From: Cylindrodendrum hubeiense | Taxonomy: Eukaryota; Ascomycota; Sordariomycetes; Hypocreales; Nectriaceae | Direction: 5' to 3' | Length of the DNA: 44,239 nucleotides | NCBI GenBank assembly: GCA_014621425.1 | Contig: JAANBB010000345.1 | Span: 1 to 44,239 of the forward strand | In this document: one piece after another, positions 1-11,529 of the stretch | How the letters are laid out: each line of letters opens with the position of its first letter | Position numbering within the stretch: position 1 is the stretch's first letter | Program-made: the position numbers and the translations under genes | The notes under the pieces: generated by a model | Database searches by the model: none | What the model saw: only the letters and a program-made list of their open reading frames with translations | What the model was told of the DNA's origin: nothing

Positions 1-1000
1 AGGGAGGGAAGGAGGGAGTGAGTGGAAGAGTGGAAGGAGGGAGTGGAAGAGTGGAAAAAGAGGGAGTGGCAGGACTGGACGGGCGGGCAGGTGCGGTGCA
101 GGTGCAAGTGCAAGGTGTGTGTGTCTGTGTCGGAGTCTGGAGACTACGTGTGGGGGGGAGGGAGTTTTTGCTTGATTTTCCGGCGTGGCGTTAGGCGTCA
201 GCGAGCCAAAAAGCGAGCCAAAAGCGAGCCAGAGCAGCCAGAGGCAAGCCCGCCCCTGCCACACTCACACAGGTCAGAGGTCTCGGCTGGCGGTGCAGCG
301 CACTGCGGCTGGCGCTGGGAACTGGCAACTGGCAACTGGGCCCTGGCCTCGAATTCTGTCGCCGCCAAGCCCGGGTTGATGGACGATCCTCCACGGGCGG
401 CGCTGGAGGGCAGGTATACGGCGTTCCTGCGGTTGGGAGGAGCGGCCAGATCTCGTCAATTGAATGGATGATTAATAAGCACCACAGCCCGGCGTGCCAA
501 AACTTTATTGTTGTTGTTTTTTAATCCGTTTGATTTGGTTTTTTTCCACTCCCTCTCTTGTCGCGCCACGTGACGCCCGCTCCCTGGCTCGCCCCCTTCT
601 GGTACAAGCACAAGTACAGTGCTGATTACGTGACCGGCCACCCAAAGCCGCCCCAGCTGCGCGCTGCGGTGCAGCTGCTGCTGCGCCAGACCGATCTGAA
701 CCCGGGCTTTCCGTTCCAGACCTCCCTCTCGGCGTCTCCATCCCCCACTCGAATAGGCAGGTCTAGTTTGCACACACAGATCCGATACAGATGCAGAGAA
801 ACAGATATACCGATATCCTGCCCAGACAGGCCGTTGCCACAAGTCGGTTCGGGACGCTTTGGGTCGGCAGCTGACCTCGACGGCCGGTCGGGGTCCAGGG
901 CGCCGGGTCGCTCCGCGCCGATCAAAATAAATATGACAGCGAACGGAGTGCTCGGCGGGCGGAATCGCTCCTTCTCTCCGCCCTGCAGCTGCCGCGGAGG

Positions 1001-1009
1001 TACTCCGTA
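1001..1009. promoter_or_regulatory. TACTCCGTA motif, copy 1
   Basis: Exact 9-mer in intergenic DNA, followed by TTGTACC. Two more exact copies occur at 12799-12807 (as TACGGAGTA) and 28928-28936. Confidence 0.5.
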
Positions 1010-1028
1010 TTGTACCGTAAATATGTAG

Positions 1029-1077
1029 GCAGGCAAGTATAACCCACCTCACCTAGGTAGGTAGGTACCTTGCCTGC
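1029..1077. repeat. Nested inverted repeat with AGGT units
   Basis: GCAGGCAAG (1029-1037) and its complement CTTGCCTGC (1069-1077) flank the palindrome ACCTAGGT (1051-1058) and an AGGT/GGTA run. A stem-loop is possible. It starts 20 bp after the TACTCCGTA copy at 1001. Confidence 0.6.
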
Positions 1078-1595
1078 GCCGTCAAGCGAGGCTTGGACGC
1101 GTCGCCAGCTCGTCATTTTACGCACCGAGCCACGACCCACGACCCAGCCACGCCGTCACGGGCACACGGCCACGGGCGTCGCAGCTCCAGCTTCCCAACT
1201 CTGCGTCATCGCCCTCCCTAAGTCGGGTTGTTTCCAATAAACCATCTGCGCGACAACCACAGCATCAAGCACCAAATTGCAATGTTTCACGGCCGCGGGC
1301 GTTGGTCCAGGTAGCGCCATCTGGCCCTTAAGGCCTTAAGGCTTTGAGGCCCCTTCCCCAGATACCAAAGCAAACCCCGATGATCCTCGTACCATCCTCA
1401 CTAGGCCGTTTATTAATAGCCACACCGGCAGGGCTGTCGAGGCTGTCGAGTGGCTGCGAGGGGCTACGAGTGGCTACGAGTAATAAGAGACGTGTCGTCC
1501 GTATTCGTTCTCTGTAGTAGGCATTCATGGTACCTAGTAGTCTGTCTGTATGCATGGAACTTCGTACAGTCCGCTCTGACCGAATGATCATGCTG

Positions 1596-1623
1596 TGTCT
1601 CCTGTCTCCTGTCTCCTGTCTCC
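1596..1623. repeat. TGTCTCC tandem repeat, 4 copies
   Basis: Four consecutive copies of the 7-mer TGTCTCC lie in intergenic DNA, followed by a C/T-rich stretch. It is a simple-sequence repeat with no coding role seen. Confidence 0.85.
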
Positions 1624-2064
1624 CTTCTCTTTCTCCCCTTTTAATTATCCCGGGTCGGATTCAGGTAGGCATTCGTCCTGCCAGTTCCCGTGTCCGCCTC
1701 CATCGCCGCGTTCCTCGTCCAAATCCAAATACCGGTCTCTTGGGAGAGTTTGCCTCGTCACAAACCATGACTCTGTTGATCCCATTCCAACCAACCAGCT
1801 TCCATCTCACATGTGAATCATCATCCATCCATCGTATTATTCTCCGTGGTATCTTTTCAAAACAGGCAATCCAAACCTGGTGACCATCCCAAAACGCCTT
1901 GTTCGCCTCCGTGTATGACCAAAAAGCAAATAAAACTCCCGAGACCCTCCGGCAGTGCATAATGAATCAGCATCTCGCAAAGAAACAAGCAAATCTTCCA
2001 ATCCCATCTCAGCGATCGTATTTTCCAACACCAACCCTCTTCATCGGTCTGATTGTCTGAGTCG

Positions 2065-5000
2065 TCAATCCACCTTCTTCCGCTTGCTAGGCCGTTGATT
2101 GTCCTCCTGGCCGTCCACAAAATGCCCCTTCTCAATCTGATGCTGTCGCAGGTTGTCCGGCCGGTTCTTGTACTGGCTCGTGCATCCGGGGAACGGGCAC
2201 CGGTAGATCTTGGGCGGGGTCGTGGCGTGCTGCAGCTTCTTATGCTTTGCCATGCTGCCTCCGAACCAGCGAGGATCTCCCTTTGGTCGGTAACCGCATA
2301 ACTCACAACAGCTGTTGGACTCTATCTTGGTCGCTGCCGAGGCGCCAACCGGTGATGGTGGAGAGGTGGCCGCCGTTGACGGGCCGCCCAACGACACAGT
2401 CCCTTCCGGAGTAGGCATCAGTTGAGGGTTGCCCAGTGCTCCAGGGTCAATCGTCATCGCACCTGGGAAGTCAATCTGCGGGTCGGTATCGAACCTCCAG
2501 TCGAAGCTGTCAACGTTGTGGGGTGTCATGGCCTTGATGACGTCGTCAAGGGAATCTAACGCTGGTGTTCTTGACGCATCCATCGTCGTTGACTGATCTT
2601 GTGAGATTTGAGACGCAGTAATGATCGTCTCCATGAGTTTGACACCGTGCTGATAATAAAGGTTCCTTTGGCAGATATTCGGTATGTTCTGTGTGTATAG
2701 CGAATCCATGTTCATTCTAACGCATGAAATAAAACTATCAAAGTAGATTTCCGAGGGCAAGCACATCTATTTCGGCATGTCAGTCACCTTTCGTTTGAGC
2801 CATGGTCAGCGGGATAGCTCTCACCTTTCCAGCGTGCATCAACTCCAGTTCAAGGCGTCGTGATGTCGACACGTAGTTTGAGGCCACGCGTTGCAGAAGA
2901 TCATCCAAACTAACCAAAAGACTAGGTGAATCGACAGTGTACTCTTGGAATCCATATTTGAGCATGAAGTTGACCGCAATCGCCAATGGTGATTGATTGG
3001 TCATGTCCAGGGTGGTATCTCCAAGATGTTGCATGCACAGTTGCGATGTTTGAATCTCGGGTTCATCTACAGTGTGGATGGCCGAGTACTCGAGTTCTGT
3101 ACGGCTCCATTAGCATGATTTAAGTTCCATGGGTAAGAGGTGTAGCTTACGGTCAAGGAAGTACTGCGCAACAACCACCAGCGAATCTTTGCTAGGCTGG
3201 CTTGCACCAACTGATTCGGGTTCCTTGCCCTTCAGGCTAGATGAGCGCGACATGGAAGAAGAAGCCTTGGCCCGCACGAGGTTGACTACATCCGTCTCCG
3301 TCATCCCGGAAGGCTTCCAGAGGGCGTCGACGATTTGGATGTAGAGTTGGCGATCTTGGCGGGTGAACCAGGAGCTATATGACATTGCTTGGCCAAAGAG
3401 ATCGGTCCACCGGCTGGGTGCGTCTTGTTCATGGACGACAAGAGAGAAGGAATATATGACGTGGACAAAGCACAGGACTTTCACAGGTGTGGCGGGTCGG
3501 CGTCCTTCCAGGGCATCAACGAGCGCTTCCAGACCGTCCATTGCTATCGAGTGTGCTGGCATGTTCCGCAGTTGGTTGACCAGGTGGTTCTTGCTCATCC
3601 GTTGTAGCTTGTCCATGGACTCGACGACATGCATCTCCAAGGCATCCCATGCCGTCCCGATGAGCGACCTTGGGTTGGCGTATGTATAGTAGTCGATGAC
3701 TGGCTCCGTGACGGAAATTTGGGGCATGGCGGGCGGCATGGTTGAGTCATCCGTCAACACCAGGTTGGACTTGAGGGAGTGGTCGCTAGATACCGAGGCA
3801 TCGAAAGAGAAGACGGACTGGTCAAGTCCTAGGGAGTTGTGAAGAGGGTCCAGGTTGGGTACAGCATCCATCATGGGGATATCGGCTGGGAGTTCGGAGA
3901 AGAATGGATCCGACGCACCATTGTCACAGTCATTCCAGCCTTGGTTCTTGGAAGGCTTGTCCGGGATGAGGAACGAGTTGTTGCGGAGGAGGCCGCCAGG
4001 GCTGCCCAGATCGTCGGCAGGGGAAGTCAAGGTTGACTCAAACCCCGCAACTCTGGCCCAGGGGCCAGACCAGGCGGACATGGGCGAGATGTTGTAGCTC
4101 GCGGTGCTCGAGGTGCTGTTGGTGCTCGCGGTGCTGGCATTCGACCGGACCGAAGAGCTCGGGGCGAGCATCTTGCTCCGTTTCTTTGCCTGGGCCCTGT
4201 ACTGCTCCAGGTCATGTGTGTGGACTTGAAGGACGGGGCGGTCCGGGTTGGCGATGCCTTCTTGGTTGATCAGGTTCGTGGGGGCCACCGTGTCAGGCAG
4301 CGAGGGCCAGGCAAAGAAGGACTCTGCGATGATCGGGGCTGACTCAAGCTCCACGGGGCGGATGGGGAGAGGCTCGATAGGCAACGGTGGCACCATGGGT
4401 GTTGGTGGTGTTAGTGCCGGGGCAGGTCCGGACTCTGCCTCGTCCGCATCCTCCAGGATAGTAGGCAGCGATATCTCGCATGAGTCGATTTCGTGGATCT
4501 CGGTGGAAAACAGTTCGAACTGCGAGGGCTGGGCGGGGTCATCCAGGAGGGAGTCGTAACTGGGAGGGGCGTCGTCGATGTCAAGGTCCAGGTCCATGAG
4601 AGGGGAGTTCTTGTTCTTGTGGCCGAGGGAGCTGAAGAAGTTCTTGGCCATGGACATGATCTTCCTCCTCCTAGAGGGGTGCCCCAGGCAGCGCTTGCAC
4701 TTGGCATCGCTGAAACGCTCGACCTTTGCGCAGTCGTAGCACCAGTACTCACCGACGGCGAGCTGGTCGCAGATGTACAGATGCTGGAGCATGAGCTCAT
4801 GGTTGGGGAAGCGTTTCCGGCATCGCAGCATGGGGCATTCCCTCTTCTCGTCGGGGGTCATCTTATCGCAGGCATTGCGCTTGACAGCGGCCCAGACGAT
4901 GAAGCGGTATAGGGCGCATTCATCTTGGGCAGTGTCACGGTTTCTACAAGGCGAATAAGTTGGCTGGACTTCAAGATGGATGTGTTATGAATGGGTTATG

Positions 5001-5315
5001 GATGGGTTATGGATGGATGGATGGATGGATGGATGGATGGATGGATGGATGGACGGGCATGGGCCGGATGAGGGGATGGGACAGGGGAGCAAGAGGAGGA
5101 GGAGGAGGGGCGGTGTCTTACACGCAAGAGGTCGAGATGGACGACGACGATGCTTCACTGTCGTCGGATGCCACCGACACCGAGGAGCTGGAGGACGCGG
5201 AGCTGGATCGCCTCAAGCTCAAGCGATGAGACGGGCTCCGAGTGAGACGGCGTAGGGTTGAAGGGCCTCCGCCGGAGTTGAGCCCGTCCAAGGACAGGCG
5301 TTTCTTTGTTTCCAT
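2065..5315 (-). CDS. C2H2-type zinc-finger protein, 986 aa, 4 exons
   Basis: Probable nuclear DNA-binding protein of unknown target. Exons (minus): 5315-5122, 4943-3151, 3096-2825, 2766-2065; all three introns (178, 54, 58 nt) have GT..AG ends and agreeing phases. The start is the first ATG before a Ser-rich stretch. Residues about 101-123 form a C-x4-C..H-x3-C finger, followed by two close CxxC pairs (WCYDC, CKRC) that could make a second zinc site. Residues 123-600 are Ser/Pro-rich and probably disordered. A second zinc module lies at the C-terminus: a CxxC..H-x4-H unit at about 906-933 and C-x4-C-x13-H-x5-H at about 943-968. The protein ends in a basic stretch, RPSKRKKVD, that resembles a nuclear localisation signal. 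Such proteins are common in Pezizomycotina, usually annotated only as C2H2 domain proteins. The exon chain is well supported; the function is inferred. Confidence 0.85.
5011..5052. repeat. GGAT microsatellite inside an intron
   Basis: About ten and a half GGAT units lie within the first intron (5121-4944) of the zinc-finger gene. Imperfect GGGTTAT-GGAT units precede it at 4990-5010. Length variation here would not change the protein. Confidence 0.9.
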
Positions 5316-7606
5316 GGGGGGGAAGGACAATCGGATCGGAAGTGATAGCGGCAGTATGATGCACCAGGACGGGACAGGACGAGTCGTAGGGACTGACTCG
5401 GTACCGGGGGGCAAACGGCGACGAGAGGGGCAAAAGGAGGGGCCTAGAGCGAGGAAATAGGAATAGGAAAAACCAAGGCCTATCCGGATCCGCCACCCTT
5501 TGCCATGTTGATTTGTTTTATTTGGACGAGGGATGGGGACGACGTCGGGAGGCAGCTTGGGACGAGGTCCTAGGGCGAATAAGAGGGTGTAGGACTTGGA
5601 GGCGGGACTAGGACTTGGATGGAGTGTGCCGAGAGATAGTGCGAGCGCGCGTGTGAGTGGTGTGTGGTGTGCGTTTGGCGGGCACGTACACCTACAGCGG
5701 TGGGTTCCAGAGGTAGCCGGCCAGCCCACAGTAGGCTCCGGGACGTCAGTGGAGTGCTGCTGTACCTACATACAGGTGGTGTAGCAGGTCTGTGCCGGGT
5801 GCCAGGTGCCAGGCGCCAGGTGCCAGGTGCCTGGGCTGGGGGCAAGGCGCGTTCCGGGCACAGCGGACGGATGCTTACTATGGAGTCATGGACCCAGGCC
5901 AGGACAACCGGAGGCTGGCAGAGGGCGAGCGAGCCCCGGTGGACGAACTGAGTTGGTTCGACAGGGATGGATAGAGACCCTTTCTGCGTTTCTCTCTCTT
6001 CCTTTCCTCTTTCTCTCCCCTTTGCGGTGCATAACTACCTGGGTACGCTGGGCACGCTGGTACGCTGGTAGGTTCTGGCTCTATCCATCGTCAGTCACTG
6101 ACCTCATGACGGAACACGCCCACCAGCTCCGCTCCGCCCAGATGGATACATCAGACATCCCATGCCCGCCCCCAGGTCCATGCCGTCCCCCTTGCTCGCT
6201 CACCCCCTGGGCCAATTGCCGCCCTTGGCTGCGCGAGTGGCTTAGGCAACGAGGCAGACTCCCAGAACCATGAACTGCGCCTGGACCCCAAAAAAAACGC
6301 CCAGCCCATCGCAGCCCATCCAGCAAGCCTCCCCCGTCCACAGACGCTCCGGCACCCAGGCCCCCCGCGAAGGTTACCAAAACAGCCTCCCTGCAGGCCC
6401 TGGGGGGAGAGCCTTGGCTGCCGCCGCCTTTTCGCCAGCGCTTTTCGCCAGCGCCCTCGCCGTGGCGCCAACTTCTCCATGGCCTTCCTTTGTGACGTCG
6501 GTTTCCTCCCCACTCCCCGCCCACCAAACTTTACCTCTCGTATTCTTCGTCCTTAGAGACCCGTTAGCCGTTGCTTAGCGCGCCGGCTGTGGCACGCCCG
6601 CGCGTGTGGCGTGTACCGGCAAGGCGCTACCGCCCTCCGCGCGAGGCGGCTTCGTGGGTTTAAGGCGTCAGGTTGCCCGTTGACCCCCGTTGACATGTGT
6701 CCTACCTCGAAACGGTATAATATAGGGCTAAAAGCCATACAGTGACGTGGGTGCGGGGCCCTCGTTCCCTTCTTGTAGCTGTGGCTTTTGCGTGCTGGGG
6801 AGGGCTTCGCATCGGGCCATCCGAGTTCTCTGCCACCATCTGCCACATCCACATCATGTACCTCATACCAGATCCATGTCCCAGCCCCAACTCCCACTCC
6901 AATCCGACCCTTAAACATCATGGTTGTACTGCACCGTAGCCATAATGACGCCAGTGCGCCCCCCTTGTTAGATGCTTTAGCTCCCCCATCTTACCGCCGA
7001 TCATTTTAGGGCTAGGAAGCTGGGACACACGCCTCCTCGAGCTCTTCGCCTTGCCTGGTGTCATTCGGGGTTGCGCTCTAGGGTAGCTGGGAACGCCTAG
7101 CATCACCAGTACGAGTGCGCCCAACTGCGAATCATCCTCTCACACCCATTGATGTTGTGCCTCGCCGTATGATTCACCACCGTGGCATCCAATTGGCGCA
7201 GCATCACAATGGATCAGTCTGGGCCTTGGAAACCTCTTCATGTTGACCCGGCACCTATCGTCTCTCGGCGCCTGTTACACTCCCGCTTAGCCTTCCCGGC
7301 CATCCATCCATGCAGGAACCTCCACCGCTCTCCATCCACAGAGTCCTTGGTTCTTGGTCCTTGACGAGGCCGTGCTAGCCGTGCATGCATACCATCCTGC
7401 CAATGTCAGACGGCCTCCCCCGGTTCCATCCGTTGGGGCAATGACCTCACTCGCCACACTCCCTCGAATCAGATGGAGGCCGCACGGGGTCGCGCGCCTC
7501 ACTCTCAGGAACCAAATGGGACATTTGTGCTTGACAAAGAAACACGGGGTTCGCTGGGTCCCCTAAAGCGTGTTGTGCTGTAGTATACAATCGTAATCTA
7601 TGGATC
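5316..7606. other. 2.3 kb intergenic region between two minus-strand genes
   Basis: It contains the upstream region of the zinc-finger gene and the downstream region of the GRAM/VASt gene. Many frames stay open because the DNA is GC-rich, but their translations are low-complexity, none resembles a family, and no splice-consistent chain emerges. There is a six-copy 7-bp repeat at 5792-5833 and C/T-rich stretches around 5995-6025 and 6280-6530. No RNA gene was recognised. Confidence 0.6.
5792..5833. repeat. GTGCCAG tandem repeat, 6 copies
   Basis: Six head-to-tail 7-mers with the consensus GTGCCAG (three exact, three with one or two changes) lie about 480 bp upstream of the zinc-finger start codon. 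The variant GCGCCAG contains the palindrome GGCGCC together with its neighbour. Confidence 0.85.
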
Positions 7607-10600
7607 TTACTCGGGTATTGAGTCGTCGGCTGCCCTAGTAACCTTGGACTTCTTCCCCATCACGTCTTTCAACACTCGTAGCTTCTCCTCCGTCACTCGG
7701 ATTGCCTCTTCCACCTCCCTCTCATCCATCCGAGCCGCCCTCAGACTCTCTTCTACCGTCCTTGGCTCTATAGCCCGTTTACGAACCGTGAATCGATCCG
7801 TATTCATACGGTCCATGCCAACTCGCTCCTCCAGCCACTCCCAGAGCTCGCTATCTTCCCTTCGCCAAATCTCCTCATACGCTGCGAGCCTCTCAGGCCT
7901 ATATATACCAATATCCTGGGCACCACCTCTTGGCGTGAACCCGAACCCGAACCACGTTGCAACAATCAAACCCACGAAGAGTCCATACATAACGTTGCCC
8001 GTGAGGAGTGGCTGAATGATGTCGGCCAGGGGTTCCAGGAGCCCTCGCACCGGCTCCAACGCGCCCCAGCTCTTCTTGTCAGGCCGCTTTGGAGCGTTGT
8101 TTTCCACGATACCCGGGACATGCGCCGTCCTGACCTTCTTGCCCTTCCTCCTTCCCTTCATCGCAGAAGGGAGGGGAGTGGGAGCTGGAGGCCGAGTTGA
8201 CACTGCGGACTTTAGAGCCACAAATAGGTCCTTGCAGAACTGCACCTGGCCGTCGTTGGCACCTTTTTCAATAGGACCTGTATTCTATTAGCAATCGTGC
8301 CATAACATTTGTCTCAGGCATTCCACTTACCCTTTAGCCAACTCTTGCCGGTCCACTCGATGGTACAGTTGACCTGCAGTCGAGTGGTATTGTTCTCGGC
8401 CCAGGACAGGCAGTACTTTGTCTTGACGCTAAAAACGTTGCCGCTTGGCACATCTGGCGTTTGCGTCGAAACGGTGAGGTTGATGGCCTTTTCGTAATCG
8501 AGATTGTCCAGTGTCTCGGTGACGATACACTTAGTCTGCCTCGGCCCGATCGCGCCATTAAGAGGCTTAATGTAGCTGTAGTTGCGACTTCGGTCTTCGA
8601 GGCTCAGTCCCTTCTTCTCCTCCATCTGAAGATCGAAGCATTTTTGCTCCCCAGTAAGCCACTGGATCATCCAGTTAACGGATGCTTGACCAAACACCAA
8701 GTTGAACACCTTGCCGATAGGGGCCGGGATAACATCGTCTCCGACCACTCTGTCGTAGTGCGTTGCCGAATCGCCACAGTCTGTTGGCGCATGCGTGGCT
8801 GGACCCGGGAAGTCTGCAGAGCTTCCTGAAGCGGCTGGGGCATCCTCGGACGAACCGCCGTTCGCTGGAACTACTCCGGACGCCTTTCTTGATGCGGATT
8901 TCTCTGCGTCTCCCTCGCCGCCATTGCCCTCGTTGAGACTGGCATTGTGTATTTCATCGTGGACGTCTTCATCGTAATACTCCTCCTCATCGTCATCGTC
9001 GTCGCTCTCGTCGTCCGACCCGGATCCTTCTTGATCGTCATCAAGGCCTGACGGCTCGGCATCAACCTTCTCCGTCTTGTCGCCACCAGTACCTTCTAAT
9101 CGGACACCGTTGAGAGTACTCTTCAATGTCGGATGGCCTAGCTTCCAGATGTTGACAATCAGGTCGTATGTAGCATCTCGGCTCGTGAAGCTAGCGAAGA
9201 TGTGCTTTGCATGTAAGGTTGTTACCATAAGACCATTTTTGAAGACGAGCGCCGTGCTACGCTTCTCAACCGAAACTATCTCGTCGAAGCTCATAACAAG
9301 CGTAGTGGTCCATCCAAAAATGTTGCTGCTGAAGCAGAGGTGACCCTCCGAGACATAAAGTCGGCCATGCGCGAGAATCTCTCTCTGCAGGGCACAGCTA
9401 TAGTCCTCAATAAGGTAGTCATCATCAGGCACGCTCTTGAATAAATCATGAAAGTCCCTGTTCCTCTTCTTGCTGGCGATGGCGAAGCCCGTTAACTTGG
9501 GCGCACTCAGATTCGGATGGGCTAACGAGCTGTTGGCAGCCGCGATGGCTGCTCCTATGGTAGTGCCGGTAGTTACGGAGCTGCCGCGCTTTCTGTGAGG
9601 CTGCTTCAGGGCACTTCGGAGACTCGCAGTTCGTTGCACGCCACCAGCCCTGTCGATGAAGTCGGGGGGAGGGGGGGTGCGCTCGCCACCACTCGCCTCA
9701 TACAGCGACCTAGGCCGACTGAATAGCTCGTCCGGAACAAAATCCACCGGGGTTACAGGCGAGTCGACTGGTGCCGACTCAGATCGAGCTCGTGTATCGA
9801 CCATATCCGGGAATCTGGTACTCATCGGGGTGGCAACGGAGCTGGGAGGTTCACCGAGACCAAGCTGGCTAAGACTCAACTCACCGGCGCCAAGAGTTTG
9901 CACTGCGGATTGCCTTTGATCCTTGGTGCCCTCCATCGGTGTTTGTATCCGCGTAATAGTGGTAGGTGTAGGGGGAGATTCGATCTGCTCCTCGGCCTTG
10001 GTGGGCTCTGATAGATCTTGAGATTTGGGGGCTGCGGTCTTGCCTTTATTCGCGCCGAGACCAATACTGGTATTTTGAATGTTGCTGAAGGTGCTTGCGG
10101 CGTTCTGGGCAACGGAGATCATAGACGAGAAGAAGCCTGATGCGGGATTCGTGTTTGCGTTCGTTTCGCCGGTCTCTGGGGTTGGTGATAGAGGAGCCGA
10201 GACGATGTTGGATAGCTTGCTGGGGCCAATGTTTACAGATCCTGATCGACTCCTTCGGTGCGCGCTCATATTCCGAGAAGGGGAAGTGCCATTTGTGCTT
10301 GGACCAGGACCCGAAGCATTCCAGAACGACTTCCGGTCAGGGGACGAATGTGCCGACGAGTGGGCGAACTCGGTGGGAGTCGGCGGCGTGTTGACGATGA
10401 CGGGGGCAGGTTTATCGCCGGTCGGCGGAGTTCGAGGGGGGAGTGCCGTGTTGACCTTTGGCTGCACTCTCGACCGCTTGTCGGGGGGAGCAACTTTGGC
10501 AGCTGCAGGTGGCTCGATTATGGGCGGGACCTTCGGAGGATCGGGGTCCGCGCTGGGGGTGGCCTGTTGCTTGCCGGGTTTGGACTTAGGCGGTGGGCGA

Positions 10601-11529
10601 GAGTCGGCTGGCAGATGGCGCTCGGGGCTGGAGTTGCCAGAGCTCTTCTTCCCCTTGGTGAAGATGCCTTTGAACTTGCCTCCGGGAGATGGCGATCGGC
10701 GCTTCGGGTTGTGGGGAGGTAGCAAGCTGGTCTTGCTCCGACGGACCCGGAGTTCCTTGGACTCGACCGAGACGGATCGGTTCGGCGGGAAAGTCGACGA
10801 TTTGGATGCACTGCTATTGGAGTCGGCGTCGTCGGCCGGAGATTGAACTTCAGCGAAATGGGTCGCTTGGACGACGGGGGAGGATGTCGTTAGGTAGCCG
10901 ATCTGGGATGGATGGGCTGAAATGGTGGCGGCTCGAGGTAGGGATCTAAACGTGACGTTGTCTTTGTCAGAGACCTGTTGGCAGGGAAAGGACCAGTGGA
11001 ATAAAGAAGATAGGCGTTGAGCCTGTAAAGCATGGAAACGGGCAAAAAGACTATGCACAGAAGACTGCAAGTGCAAAGGAAGAGGTGTCTATTGATGCAA
11101 CACACGTGGGATGATGGCGGAGGCTGACTGGGATCGGGGGTGTCTTTCTCGGTGTCTTGGGTGTCGCAGCACGGGAAAATGCGAGGCTGCCTGTCTGGTC
11201 TGGGGTTCCACAGAACAACGACAGCAGCGACAGCCGTGGACATGAGGCAGAAAAATGGTACAAGGCAATGAACAGGGACGAATCAACAAGGAAACTCACG
11301 GTTCGGGGTCGGATTCATAGGAACCATAGCTTCTGGACTCTTCGTCATCGGCTAGGTTGGTTGAGAGTGTCCCATCACTTGCCAGCGTCTCACGACTGGC
11401 CTTTGCGCGGCCGCGGACGTCGTCGTCGTCAAGGCCCGGCCCCTCCGAGTCTCGTTCTTGTTTCCTTCGGAGGCGCTTGGAGGATATAGATTTAGGCAGG
11501 AGCTTGTTCAGCCCGTTGTTGTTCTCCAT
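7607..11529 (-). CDS. GRAM + VASt domain membrane protein (LAM/Ysp2 sterol-transfer family), 1171 aa
   Basis: Likely an ER-anchored sterol transporter at membrane contact sites. Exons (minus): 11529-11300, 10945-8331, 8277-7607; introns are 354 and 53 nt, phases agree. The first acceptor, ACGTTTAG, has a CTCTGAC branch-like site upstream. Residues 1-560 are Ser/Pro/Lys-rich and probably disordered. A GRAM domain occupies about 570-690 (YSCALQREILAHGRLYVSEG is its typical opening). A strongly acidic linker follows at about 710-740. One VASt (StART-like) domain spans about 808-965. One transmembrane segment lies at about 1043-1065 (VMYGLFVGLIVATWFGFGF), then a charged helical tail. Yeast Lam proteins share this order; a single VASt domain resembles Lam5/Lam6 more than Ysp2/Lam4, which have two. 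Family assignment is firm; the sterol cargo is known from the family only. Confidence 0.9.

Larger units (their letters stand above)
1..2064. other. Intergenic region, no gene recognised
   Basis: This is the downstream flank of the zinc-finger gene that ends at 2065. Open frames here, such as the minus-strand frame at 456-1052, are low-complexity and match no family I know. The region holds purine-rich DNA at its left edge, a four-copy TGTCTCC repeat at 1596-1623, the motif TACTCCGTA at 1001-1009 and a nested inverted repeat at 1029-1077. I see no tRNA box pattern. Part of it (about 1900-2064) is probably the 3' UTR of the minus-strand gene. Confidence 0.6.

Noticed and set aside
456..1052. 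198-codon minus-strand open frame
   Set aside because: Low-complexity translation with no family resemblance; GC-rich DNA keeps frames open by chance.
5316..5729. N-terminal extension of the zinc-finger protein from an upstream in-frame ATG
   Set aside because: The added sequence is Pro/Ser-rich noise, and the ATG at 5315 is closer to the Ser-rich start of the protein. It cannot be fully excluded.
10079..10846. 255-codon plus-strand frame with Gly-rich product
   Set aside because: It lies antisense to the disordered Pro/Ser-rich part of the GRAM/VASt gene, whose codon use forces an open antisense frame.
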